Positions 17,896 to 26,723 of a stretch of DNA of 64,000 nt are shown here, piece after piece. This DNA is from Flaviramulus_B aquimarinus (GTDB lineage Bacteria; Bacteroidota; Bacteroidia; Flavobacteriales; Flavobacteriaceae), in assembly GCF_039543205.1 (NCBI RefSeq), contig NZ_BAABJH010000006.1:62001-126000 (forward strand), given 5' to 3'. The stretch's first letter is position 1. Each line of letters begins with the position of its first letter. The notes under the pieces are model-generated. The model was not told the DNA's origin and searched no databases. It saw nothing but the letters and a program-made list of their open reading frames with translations. The position numbers and the translations under genes are program-made.

Positions 17896-18954
17896 TCAAA
17901 TTGCTAACAAAAATTCAATAGAATCTTCATCATCCGCATAATCCCAAAGTTGCGGTTTTTGAGTAGCTCCAAATGCAATTTCATTTTCTGTAAATCCATT
18001 GGAAACGATACATTGAATTTGGTCTTTATCAGCTGCTAATTTTGTTTTTAAATGCTCACTGTTGTCATAATATTCATAAAAAAGCGTAGCTATTGGCGAT
18101 GCATAGCTTTCATCTTCTTTAATCATAAAGAACCCATTTTCTAGCATATCAAATTCGCTCATTAAATATACGGCTTTATTATAATCGTAATTATTGGCAT
18201 ATTTAGCTTTGTTTATAATGGGGTTCCAATGGTATATGGCTTCAAAAAACGCATCAAATTTATAGCCTTTTGGCACAAATAGCTTGGAAACATTTCTGCA
18301 TCCTAACCCGTAATATCTAAAAATGTCTTCTGATAGGTTTTTTAAGGCTTCATTAGTTTCATTACCTGTTAAAACCGCAACCGAGTTTCTGTTGTTTCTA
18401 ATAATAGAAGGTTTGTCTTTAAAATAGTATTCAAAATAACGTGCAGTATTATTGCTTCCTGTAGCAATTACAGCATCAAAATTTTCAACTTTAGCTTCGG
18501 TAAAGGTCATGTTGCCTTTAAATTGTGGTTCTACCAACTCTAAGTATTTTGCTAAAAAGGGGAGTAGGTGTTTATCGTTCGAAGATTGTTTTACCAATAC
18601 GTTATGACCAGAAATAAGCACCGATAAAAAATCATGAAACCCTACAAGCGGAATGTTTCCTGCCATAATAATAGCGACTTGCTTAGGGTTTACTTCTGTT
18701 ATGTTATAAGGTTTTAACCAAGTGTTTAAATTTTTAGAGCTCAGGGCTTCTGACCATGAGGCTAAAGCAAACCGAATATTTTCTTTTGTAAACCAGCCGT
18801 TGTGCTCTTCGGTTAATTTTAGCTGATGTTTAAAGCCATCAAAAAACAAGTCGTTGTGTTCAACATTATCGGCTTTTTGGATTACTTCATTAGAAAATTG
18901 CCTTAAAAAATCTCCTAATTTTACAAAAGCATTAATTCTTTCTTGTAATTGCAT
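17896..18954 (-). CDS. Acyl-CoA reductase, LuxC family
   Basis: 352 residues. LuxC-type enzymes reduce acyl-CoA or acyl-enzyme to aldehyde with NADPH. The chain shows the family pattern: IIMAGNIPLVGFHDFLSVL (about 93-111), VIATGSNNTARYFEYYF (nucleotide region) and YYGLGCRNVSKLFVP with the presumed catalytic Cys (about residue 232). No other lux genes are nearby, so a role in light production is not implied. It is divergent from the ferredoxin gene (97 bp apart), which might share regulation, and precedes serC by 77 bp. Confidence 0.85.
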   Translation of the reverse strand: MQLQERINAFVKLGDFLRQFSNEVIQKADNVEHNDLFFDGFKHQLKLTEEHNGWFTKENIRFALASWSEALSSKNLNTWLKPYNITEVNPKQVAIIMAGNIPLVGFHDFLSVLISGHNVLVKQSSNDKHLLPFLAKYLELVEPQFKGNMTFTEAKVENFDAVIATGSNNTARYFEYYFKDKPSIIRNNRNSVAVLTGNETNEALKNLSEDIFRYYGLGCRNVSKLFVPKGYKFDAFFEAIYHWNPIINKAKYANNYDYNKAVYLMSEFDMLENGFFMIKEDESYASPIATLFYEYYDNSEHLKTKLAADKDQIQCIVSNGFTENEIAFGATQKPQLWDYADDEDSIEFLLAI

Positions 18955-18960
18955 CCTTAA

Positions 18961-18992
18961 TTTGGTTATGAATGGTTTTGGCTTTATTTTTG
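18961..18992 (+). promoter_or_regulatory. Promoter of the ferredoxin gene
   Basis: TTTG at 18961-18964 and TATTTTTG at 18985-18992, spaced by 20 bases, match the Bacteroidota consensus. The ferredoxin ATG is at 19052. Confidence 0.6.
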
Positions 18993-19051
18993 CAACTGCA
19001 AATTTAAGGAATCTCTACAGAGTTCTTAAATTTTAAAAGATAAAAATTACT

Positions 19052-19405
19052 ATGGCAATTATAATAACAGACGAATGTATAAATTGTGGTGCTTGCGAAC
19101 CTGAGTGCCCTAATACTGCAATATATGAAGGTGCCGACGATTGGCGCTATAAAGACGGTACCAGTTTAGAAGGGACCGTGGTTTTAACAAACGGTAATGA
19201 GGTTGATGCTGATGAAGCTCAAGAACCAGTAAGCGATGAACTTTACTATATTGTACCAGACAAGTGTACGGAGTGTAAAGGGTTTCATGATGAGCCACAA
19301 TGCGCCGCGGTTTGCCCGGTTGATTGTTGTGTGCCTGATGAAGATGTTGTGGAAACAGAAGAAGAACTTTTGGCTAAACAAAAATTTATGCATCCTGATG
19401 GCTAA
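19052..19405 (+). CDS. Ferredoxin with two 4Fe-4S clusters
   Basis: 117 residues. The first cluster motif is CINCGACEPECP (residues 9-20); the second is CTECKGFHDEPQCAAVCPVD, a CxxC-x8-CxxxCP form with the longer spacer found in Alvin-type 2[4Fe-4S] ferredoxins. Between them lies an acidic insert of about 50 residues. It is a small cytoplasmic electron carrier. The gene has its own promoter and terminator and is divergent from the LuxC-type reductase. Confidence 0.93.
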   Translation: MAIIITDECINCGACEPECPNTAIYEGADDWRYKDGTSLEGTVVLTNGNEVDADEAQEPVSDELYYIVPDKCTECKGFHDEPQCAAVCPVDCCVPDEDVVETEEELLAKQKFMHPDG

Positions 19406-19438
19406 GCATTGAGCATTTACAATTTAAAATTGATAATT

Positions 19439-19468
19439 AAATCCTGAGCTTTGGCTTGGGATTTTTTT
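19439..19468 (+). terminator. Terminator after the ferredoxin gene
   Basis: Stem AAATCCTGAGC / GCTTGGGATTT with two G-T pairs and a TTTG loop, followed by a run of T. Confidence 0.75.
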
Positions 19469-19472
19469 GTTT

Positions 19473-19619
19473 ACAACTGTTTATAACTTCACTTTCAATA
19501 ATGTAGGATTTGTATTAAATTTGTTTTAGTATCGTATCCTTAGTTGTAAAATATTAAAAGGTATGTATTTTAACGAAGTATGAATAAATAAACTTGTGGT
19601 TATACTATTGTTAGGTGCA
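19473..19619. repeat. Palindrome-like element on the left side of the NTPase cassette
   Basis: The left arm ACAACTGTTTATAACTTCAC (19473-19492) and the right arm around GTGGTTATACTATTGTTAGG (19596-19615) are partly complementary and resemble the elements at 32.5-47 kb. The right arm ends in the cassette core ATTGTTAGGTGCA (19607-19619), the exact reverse complement of 23451-23463. TTATACTA (19600-19607) recurs at 23566-23573. Confidence 0.55.
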
Positions 19620-19653
19620 ATTTGAAGAAACATAGAGAATACAAGAAAAACGA

Positions 19654-20904
19654 ATGAATAAAATAAAAATATTTTTAGCCTCTTCAAATGAATTGTTAGA
19701 AGACAGAAAGGAATTTGAAATAAGAATTAATCGAAAAAACAAAATAATTTCTGACTCTGGATATTTTATTCATTTAGAAAACTGGGAAGACCTTTCTACA
19801 AAAATGTCAAAAACTAGGTCACAAGACGAGTACAATGAAAAAATAAGGTCTTGTAATATTTTTGTTTTATTGGGTTATAGTAAAATTGGTATGTATACCG
19901 AAGAAGAATTCGATGTTGCTTTGGAATCTTTTAAGAATATTTCTTCTCCACAAATTCATACATACTTTAAAGAAATAAAAACTAAAGTAGACCCAACTAT
20001 AAATAAATTTAAAAACAAGTTAAATGATTTAAAACACTTCTATGCACCTTATACCAATATTGAAAGTCTATGGAATCAATTGAATTTTGAAATTGATTTA
20101 TATATCTCAAATATAGGTTCTGCTGAAACAAGCATAACTGAGGTAGATTATAATAAAGTATTATTTAATAACTATTCCAAAGATGTTGAACCTTACTATT
20201 TCGAAAGGTCAATTGATTTAACTTTTAATGATTCCCTTAACATTGAAAATGTTTGGGTTTTTGGAAAATCTGGCTCAGGAAAAACAACTCTAGTAAATAG
20301 AAATTTAAGAATTAATGAAGTTGAGTATTGCTATTGTGATTTAAGTCCTACTAAAATAAATTCACCTGAAGATGTTTTAAATGATATTCTATGTACAATA
20401 GAAGATAAATTCAATATTGACAGACAGGCTAATGAAAACAATATAATAAAAAACATTGCAAATATATTATGTAAAGTCCCTTCAAAAAGTATAGTAATTG
20501 TAATTGACGAATTAGCTATTGAGGAAAATAAATTGCTCCAAGACATTTCAGAATCTTTAATTAATCTTGTTGTTTTTTACTCTAATAAAAACAATAATGA
20601 ATTAAAGTTTGTCGTATCAACTATTTCAAACCCAAAAACTATTATTAAGAACATTTCTAAAGCAGGTAATTACTTTCAATTTATATGCTGTGATGAGTGG
20701 AAAGAGGACAATGTATTACTTCTGGAGATAATAAGCAACGCTTTAAAAATAAATTTAGATTCATCTAAAGATTATATAATTAGTAAATCCAAAAACTCTC
20801 CTAGATTATTAAAAGCAATAATTAAAAAAATTATTATTGGAAAAAAATTAGATAGTAGCTCAATCAAAAAAGTAGTTGAAAAAGTTATTTCAGAAATAGT
20901 TTAA
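19654..20904 (+). CDS. TIR-like / P-loop NTPase protein, putative defence gene
   Basis: 416 residues. The N-terminal domain (1-150) begins KIKIFLASSNELLEDRKEFE and contains IRSCNIFVLLGYSKIGMYTEEEF, the pattern of TIR-like/DUF4062-type signalling domains; the Glu in YTEEEF lies where TIR enzymes have their catalytic Glu, but this is inference. A P-loop NTPase follows, with Walker A VFGKSGSGKTTL (about residue 204) and Walker B IVIVIDELA (about residue 287), and no recognised C-terminal sensor. The next gene starts one base after its stop, so both are made together. The pair is enclosed in inverted 13-bp repeats. A STAND-like NTPase that triggers its TIR-like domain upon infection is the likeliest role, unproven. 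Confidence 0.65.
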   Translation: MNKIKIFLASSNELLEDRKEFEIRINRKNKIISDSGYFIHLENWEDLSTKMSKTRSQDEYNEKIRSCNIFVLLGYSKIGMYTEEEFDVALESFKNISSPQIHTYFKEIKTKVDPTINKFKNKLNDLKHFYAPYTNIESLWNQLNFEIDLYISNIGSAETSITEVDYNKVLFNNYSKDVEPYYFERSIDLTFNDSLNIENVWVFGKSGSGKTTLVNRNLRINEVEYCYCDLSPTKINSPEDVLNDILCTIEDKFNIDRQANENNIIKNIANILCKVPSKSIVIVIDELAIEENKLLQDISESLINLVVFYSNKNNNELKFVVSTISNPKTIIKNISKAGNYFQFICCDEWKEDNVLLLEIISNALKINLDSSKDYIISKSKNSPRLLKAIIKKIIIGKKLDSSSIKKVVEKVISEIV

Positions 20905-20905
20905 A

Positions 20906-23446
20906 ATGACGAAAATATTAAAAAAATACACTTCTATTCCTCCTCATTTATACGTTGAAAGAGATGCTGATTTACAATTAAAAAGGATTGTTGATGAGAT
21001 GCAAAGACCTGGTTACGTATTGGTAGCAAGGCAAATGGGAAAAACGAACTTGCTAATTAACGCTAAACGAACGTTAGAAAGTGACAACAGAATATTTGCA
21101 TATGTTGATTTATCAAACTCATTTAAATATGAAAGAGAATGTTATTTAAATATTATAGATGTTATTATAGAAACATTTGAAGATATTTTCGAACCTATAG
21201 TTTCTGAAATATATTCATTACGAAAAAACTCTCTTCCTCCTCATAAAGAATACTCAAAATCGTTACGAATTATTTTAAATCATTTCAAAGGAGATATTGT
21301 TATCATACTAGATGAGATAGATGCTCTAAGAACTGCTGATTATTCAGATAATATTTTTGCTCAAATTAGAAGCAATTATTTTTCTAGAACAAACTTTGAA
21401 GAATTTGAAAGGTTAACTTATATTCTATCTGGTGTAATTGAACCCACAGAATTAATAAAGGATAGAAATAAATCTCCATTCAATATTGGGGATAAAATAT
21501 ATCTAGATGATTTTACATTAGAAGAACACAATACGTTCATAAAAAAAAGTAAATTAAAGATTGATAACTCAATTTCAAATGAAATTTACAAATGGACTAA
21601 TGGTAATCCAAGGCTGACATTTGACATTTGTTCTGAAATTGAAGACCAAATAATATCAAAGAAACCTATTACAAAAGAATCCATTAGCCTAATAATAAAA
21701 GGGAAATACTTAACACTATATGACATTGCTCCTATTGACCACATAAGAGAACTTGTAAAATCTAATAAAGACGTTAGACAGGCTATAATTCAATTACAGA
21801 ATAATACAAATGATATTTCAGACGAATTAAAAAAGAAACTCTACTTATTTGGTATAATTAATTCACAGTTTAATAAAACTACAAAAATAAAGAACCGTAT
21901 AATTAAAGAAAGTTTGACAATTGATTGGATTAATAGTGTTGAAAAATCATCAAAAGATATTACAGTCACATTTGGTCTTGCAAAATATGTTTCAAAAGAA
22001 TACAAAGAAGCTATTGAAATTTTTGAAACACTATTGAATAACTCTCCCTCTAATAAAGATTTAGAAACAATTAAATATTTTCTTGGAGCTTCATATTATA
22101 ACATAAGAAATTACGAAAAAACTTTGAAACATCTAGTCTATGATTTTTCAGACACCGAGGATAAAAGAAAGGCATTATCTATGGTAGGTGTTTGTAAAAT
22201 TGCATCTGGAAACCCATCTGAAGGATATAAAGATTTAGAGACAGTTATAGAAACTAAGACAAATGATTTTTATTATCAAAATGCACTTTACAACATTGCC
22301 ATAAATACATTAAATTCTGATTCAAAAAAAGCTGATTCACTTTTTAATGATTTAATTGAATCTGCTATTGAAATCGAAAGCGAAGCTGAAGAAAATAGAA
22401 CAACAGATGAAATAGACAACTTTAAGGCGATATGCCTATATCATAGAGCAGTTATTAGATTAGAAGAAAAAGAAAATGATTTAGAAGGAATAAAGTTACT
22501 TCAATCTTCATATGATTTAGCAAATACACAAAACTCGATATACATAAAACATTTATTACATAATTTAAAACCTAATGAAAACACAAATTATAAGAATGAG
22601 TTAGTTAATTCTATTATTTCAAATAACTTAATTTTTGAAAATCAGAATACTTATCCTACGAGTTTTAATGAAAGGCATTTATTAAACTATTTAGGTTATT
22701 TATTTGATAAAGATGATAATACTTTATATAAAAAACTTTTAAAATATTCCTACAAATACATATACAATAAAGAAGTTAATAAATCATTTATTGCGTATAG
22801 AGCTAGTAAAATATCTAATAACTCTAAACAAATTTTAGAATCTCTTTTAGATATAAAAGAAAAAGATGTACTAAAACTAGTTTATTATGATTTAGCAATT
22901 ATTGAAAATGAGAATTCGATTATATTCTTTGAATACTTTAAAAAATTCAAGACTATAGTTAATAGAATAAGTGCTAATGATCTATACATTTATGCAATAG
23001 CAATAAGAAAATTATTTGATGAAAAGAAAATCGAAGATGGAATTAAACTTTGTGTTGAGACTATAAAACAAATTGAACAAATTGATGACGAAGTTTTAAA
23101 TTATGAATCCATAATAATTTATTATTGGTTATCTATCTTTTATGACACTAAAAATGATGTTGTAAATGCTAAATTAACTGCAACCAAAACTATTGAAGTT
23201 ATTAAACTTTCAAGTCTTGAAACTAAGACATCAATGATTGATGAAAAAGCTCTTAAATTAATTCAAGAGCAGATGAACGATATTGTTTATCCAAAACCAA
23301 CTCAACAAATACTGCCTTTTATTTCTAATAAAAAATATGGGCGAAATGAAAGAATAAAAGTTCGCTATAACAACGGAAAAGTAATTGAGGATAAATTTAA
23401 AAAGCTGGAAAAAGATATTACATCTGGAAATTGTGTAATAATATAA
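20906..23446 (+). CDS. P-loop NTPase (AAA_35-like) with TPR-like C-terminal region
   Basis: 846 residues. Walker A is VLVARQMGKTNLL (about 39-51) in the RQMGKT form of AAA_35/ORC-STAND ATPases; Walker B is IVIILDEIDAL (about 132-142). A winged-helix-like part ends near residue 340. From about 350 to 780 the chain is helical with TPR-like pairs (AKYVSKEYKEAIEIFETLLN, YFLGASYYNIRNYEKTLKHL), the usual sensor part of STAND proteins. The last 60 residues contain a basic beta segment (KKYGRNERIKVRYNNGKVIEDKF). It lacks an obvious effector domain, while its partner carries one, so a split sensor/effector pair is plausible. The genes have more A/T-rich codons than the neighbours, consistent with transfer. 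Confidence 0.7.
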   Translation: MTKILKKYTSIPPHLYVERDADLQLKRIVDEMQRPGYVLVARQMGKTNLLINAKRTLESDNRIFAYVDLSNSFKYERECYLNIIDVIIETFEDIFEPIVSEIYSLRKNSLPPHKEYSKSLRIILNHFKGDIVIILDEIDALRTADYSDNIFAQIRSNYFSRTNFEEFERLTYILSGVIEPTELIKDRNKSPFNIGDKIYLDDFTLEEHNTFIKKSKLKIDNSISNEIYKWTNGNPRLTFDICSEIEDQIISKKPITKESISLIIKGKYLTLYDIAPIDHIRELVKSNKDVRQAIIQLQNNTNDISDELKKKLYLFGIINSQFNKTTKIKNRIIKESLTIDWINSVEKSSKDITVTFGLAKYVSKEYKEAIEIFETLLNNSPSNKDLETIKYFLGASYYNIRNYEKTLKHLVYDFSDTEDKRKALSMVGVCKIASGNPSEGYKDLETVIETKTNDFYYQNALYNIAINTLNSDSKKADSLFNDLIESAIEIESEAEENRTTDEIDNFKAICLYHRAVIRLEEKENDLEGIKLLQSSYDLANTQNSIYIKHLLHNLKPNENTNYKNELVNSIISNNLIFENQNTYPTSFNERHLLNYLGYLFDKDDNTLYKKLLKYSYKYIYNKEVNKSFIAYRASKISNNSKQILESLLDIKEKDVLKLVYYDLAIIENENSIIFFEYFKKFKTIVNRISANDLYIYAIAIRKLFDEKKIEDGIKLCVETIKQIEQIDDEVLNYESIIIYYWLSIFYDTKNDVVNAKLTATKTIEVIKLSSLETKTSMIDEKALKLIQEQMNDIVYPKPTQQILPFISNKKYGRNERIKVRYNNGKVIEDKFKKLEKDITSGNCVII

Positions 23447-23450
23447 AAAC

Positions 23451-23573
23451 TGCACCTAACAATGTATAAAAATAATAGCGGTTTAATCGCTAAAACGAAA
23501 TTAGTAAATATAAAGAAGGTCTTTGTTTAACCGAAAAGTTAGTGCATAAAAATCCGCTACTATTCTTATACTA
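23451..23573. repeat. Palindrome element ending the NTPase cassette
   Basis: It starts with the inverse core TGCACCTAACAAT (23451-23463). The arm GTATAAAAATAATAGCGG (23464-23481) pairs with CCGCTACTATTCTTATAC (23554-23571) at 16 of 18 positions around a loop of about 70 bases. It ends with TTATACTA, the same 8 bases that precede the left core at 19600-19607. Joining the two cassette ends would restore one continuous palindrome from TGCACC to GGTGCA. Confidence 0.75.
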
Positions 23574-23604
23574 GACCGCAGCTCAATCAATTCTCAAGTA
23601 TTCA

Positions 23605-25077
23605 TTACTCAGCACCCCCAAAACGCTTCATTTCCAGTAACGGCTCTAAAATGTCTTCATCGTCCCAAATGGTGTTTTTAAAAGTACTCAATAGGGTATA
23701 AGGCACAATTTCGTCTTGCTGGATAGCCTTAAACCCATCAATCGTTATTTTTTCATTAGAAGTAAATAATAGTTCTTCTTTGTTACGGTTGGTTCCTTCA
23801 ATTTTAAAATCAAAATTTGTTTTGTTTTTAGCGCGACTATTTTCAATAAACTTTAAAGATCTATTAACATAAAAATAAGCACCTACTGTTTGTTTTAAAT
23901 ATTTAGGATGGTATTTACCTCTGCTGTTTTTTTCAAACAAAAGCATCCCTTCACTAACATTGGCTATAAATTTTACGCCTAAAATCAATTTAAGGTTCAG
24001 CTTCTCACCGTGCCTGCCTTTATAATAGCTGTAATCTACACGGGTAATGGCATAGGTGTCCTCACTTACGTATAATTTACCAGCGTATTTGGATTTGCTT
24101 TTCCTTGGAATAAAACGAATAATATAGGTGAGCTCACCATTATTTAAAGTGGACTCCTCAAAAATGTATTCGTATAACTTAGGATTTATAACATTATCTA
24201 AAAAAGAGGTGTCATAAAATTGTGCTTTCTGTAGCAAAGCTCTAGACTCTGTGTTTAAATAAGGTATGTCGTATTCCTTTTTCTCAAGTTCTTTAAACTG
24301 GTCATCTTTCAAGGATAGGGAATCTTCAATTTTGAACAACCCCGTTTTTAACTTGTAGGTTTTGGTAGTGTCCAAATACTTTAAAATAATGCTTTGCGAT
24401 TTTTTCTGAATGTCTTCAATCGAAAAATTGTTTTTATAATCAAACAATTTTGTGGCTTTGCTCACGGCTATTTTACTACTATCAGGATTCAGGTTATATA
24501 AGGTGCCTTTAAAATCTTTGAAATGAACCATATCACTGGTTTTAATGTCTTCCGACATTTTTATTAATGCCGTATTGGCTTCATCAATGCCTTTAAAACT
24601 CACATGCGATGCTTTATCAATTTCAAACGTTAGACTTTTAAAATCCACGCGATCAGTATTTCTATGGAAAATTTGGTATTTGTTTAGGTTGTTATCGTAA
24701 TTCTCAGAAATTTTAGACCTTACCTTTTCTAAAATGCTTATCGCATTGGGGTTTTTATTGGTTATTAAAACCTCACTAAGTTGATTAATGGCTTCGTCTA
24801 GTTTAATTACAAATCCCAGGGCTTTAATCTCTTGAATACTCAGCGTTTTGTTTTTAAAGCCCATGCAGCTAATCTCAATGGTTTTTGTTTTATCTCTTGA
24901 TCGGATGGTAAAAAAACCTTCTTCGTTTGAAATAGCGCCACTGTATTGCCCTGTTTTTATATTGGCATACTGAACGGGTTTTTTACTTTCTTTTGAAATT
25001 AGTTTAGCCGTTATATTCTGCGAAAACAAAAAACTAGTACAGAGAATAAAAGCAATAGATGTAATAATAGGTTTCAT
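23605..25077 (-). CDS. Exported protein with carboxypeptidase-regulatory-like N-terminal domain
   Basis: 490 residues with a signal peptide (ending SFLFSQN). Residues 20-95 are a carboxypeptidase-regulatory-like (beta-sandwich) domain with YANIKTGQYSGAISNEEGFFTI. The remainder is a beta-rich domain of the kind found after this module in Flavobacteriaceae cell-envelope proteins of unknown function (FIPRKSKSKYAGKLYVSEDTYAITRVDYSY). It probably lies in the periplasm or outer membrane. No operon partner is seen: the NTPase cassette lies beyond its end, and ychF is divergent. Confidence 0.65.
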   Translation of the reverse strand: MKPIITSIAFILCTSFLFSQNITAKLISKESKKPVQYANIKTGQYSGAISNEEGFFTIRSRDKTKTIEISCMGFKNKTLSIQEIKALGFVIKLDEAINQLSEVLITNKNPNAISILEKVRSKISENYDNNLNKYQIFHRNTDRVDFKSLTFEIDKASHVSFKGIDEANTALIKMSEDIKTSDMVHFKDFKGTLYNLNPDSSKIAVSKATKLFDYKNNFSIEDIQKKSQSIILKYLDTTKTYKLKTGLFKIEDSLSLKDDQFKELEKKEYDIPYLNTESRALLQKAQFYDTSFLDNVINPKLYEYIFEESTLNNGELTYIIRFIPRKSKSKYAGKLYVSEDTYAITRVDYSYYKGRHGEKLNLKLILGVKFIANVSEGMLLFEKNSRGKYHPKYLKQTVGAYFYVNRSLKFIENSRAKNKTNFDFKIEGTNRNKEELLFTSNEKITIDGFKAIQQDEIVPYTLLSTFKNTIWDDEDILEPLLEMKRFGGAE

Positions 25078-25298
25078 GTAAGATATAGTATAACAACTAA
25101 ACGATTAAAGCAGGGTAATGTTACAAGTTTTCTGTATATAATTCTATTCAGGGTTTGTTTTAAATCGTTAGCATGTGCCAATACCATTCTCGTCTTTACA
25201 AGAAAGCCAATTTCAGTCGTAACCTCGACTTTTAAATCGTGGAATTCTATTTTATTAACTACATTTGCAGTCTTAAAATTTGAACTAATAACATATTG

Positions 25299-25318
25299 AT
25301 TCCAGCGAAAGCGGGAAT
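25299..25318. repeat. Short dispersed palindrome
   Basis: ATTCCaGCGAAAGCgGGAAT, an imperfect inverted repeat of a type scattered through many Flavobacteriaceae genomes. It lies 18 bp before the ychF start. Confidence 0.5.
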
Positions 25319-25336
25319 GGAATAAATACAGAATTA

Positions 25337-26431
25337 ATGAAAGCAGGCATCGTAGGATTACCAAACGTCGGGAAATCGACTTTATTTAATTGTTTGTCAA
25401 ATGCAAAAGCGCAAAGTGCTAACTTTCCGTTTTGTACTATAGAACCCAATATTGGGGTCGTAAATGTGCCAGACCCACGTTTAGAAAAATTAGAGTCTTT
25501 GGTAAGTCCGGAACGTGTTATGCCAGCAACAGTAGAAATTGTTGATATTGCAGGATTGGTAAAAGGTGCCAGTAAAGGTGAGGGTTTAGGAAATCAGTTT
25601 TTAGCTAATATCCGTGAAACCGATGCTATTTTGCACGTTTTACGCTGTTTTGATAATGACAATATTGTGCATGTTGATGGTAATGTAAACCCTATTCGCG
25701 ATAAGGAAACCATCGATATGGAATTGCAGTTAAAAGATTTAGAAACGGTTGAAAAAAAGCTGGATAAAGTAAAACGTGCTGCTAAAACAGGAAATAAAGA
25801 AGCTCAAAAAGAAGAAGCTGTTTTATTAAAAATAAAAGCGGGACTAGAATCAGGAATATCGGTTAGAGCTATAGAATTTAGTGAAGATGATGCTAACGAT
25901 TATGTTAAGCCGTCGCAGTTTATTACAGATAAACCTGTTATGTATGTTTGTAATGTGGATGAAGGTTCTGCAGTTTCCGGAAATGCCTATGTTGAGCAAG
26001 TTAAGCAAGCTGTTAAAGATGAAAATGCCGAAGTTTTAGTTCTAGCTGTTGGAACAGAAGCCGATATTAATGAGTTAGATGACTACGAAGAGCGCCAAAT
26101 GTTTCTTCAAGATATAGGTTTGGAAGAAGCTGGAGCGGCAAAATTAATTCGTTCTGCCTATAAATTACTAAACCAACAAACGTATTTTACGGCTGGTGTA
26201 AAAGAAGTTCGTGCTTGGACTGTTGATATAGGGGCCACTGGACCTCAAGCAGCAGGCGTAATTCATACCGATTTTGAAAAAGGCTTTATTCGTGCCGAAG
26301 TTATTGGTTATGATGATTATGTGCAATATGGCAGTGAAGCCAAAGTAAAAGAAGCTGGTAAAATGCGTGTTGAAGGGAAAAATTACATTGTTAAAGATGG
26401 CGATGTAATGCACTTCTTGTTTAATGTGTAA
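25337..26431 (+). CDS. ychF: Redox-regulated ATPase YchF (Obg-related P-loop protein)
   Basis: 364 residues, full length. The G1 motif GLPNVGKSTLF opens the protein, followed by NFPFCTIEPNIGVV, the DIAGLVKGASKGEGLGNQFL switch region and a C-terminal TGS domain (about 280-364, with AWTVDIGATGPQAAGVIHTDF). YchF prefers ATP to GTP and binds ribosomes, acting in translation and stress control. The ATG follows a short dispersed palindrome. The open frame on the opposite strand at 25074-25364 is not considered a gene. Confidence 0.96.
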   Translation: MKAGIVGLPNVGKSTLFNCLSNAKAQSANFPFCTIEPNIGVVNVPDPRLEKLESLVSPERVMPATVEIVDIAGLVKGASKGEGLGNQFLANIRETDAILHVLRCFDNDNIVHVDGNVNPIRDKETIDMELQLKDLETVEKKLDKVKRAAKTGNKEAQKEEAVLLKIKAGLESGISVRAIEFSEDDANDYVKPSQFITDKPVMYVCNVDEGSAVSGNAYVEQVKQAVKDENAEVLVLAVGTEADINELDDYEERQMFLQDIGLEEAGAAKLIRSAYKLLNQQTYFTAGVKEVRAWTVDIGATGPQAAGVIHTDFEKGFIRAEVIGYDDYVQYGSEAKVKEAGKMRVEGKNYIVKDGDVMHFLFNV

Positions 26432-26723
26432 ATTAGTTGTTAGTGTTTGGATACTTAGATTTTTAAAACGCTTTACTTTTAAAGGTTTGTAAATATAATT
26501 ATTATAGAAGCCTAAGGATGTGTAATTTGTAGAGTCCTAATTCCTAATTACATAGCAATTCCTATGATGATATCTTTTTTTAGATCAAACTTCTATAATC
26601 TAAAATGAAGATTAAAGCTATATTCTAAACACATTAAAAATACTTATCTTGTCTCAAATTATTTTTGATAATAAATAATACTGCAACATTTAAACTAACA
26701 AATTTCTCTCCTTTGGAGAGCTT

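Noticed and set aside
17896..19405. Bioluminescence operon
   Set aside because: The LuxC-type reductase stands without luxA, luxB, luxD or luxE; this gene is common in non-luminous flavobacteria.
25074..25364. Minus-strand open frame (96 residues)
   Set aside because: It overlaps the start of ychF and the start of the carboxypeptidase-regulatory gene and looks like neither family nor coding sequence.
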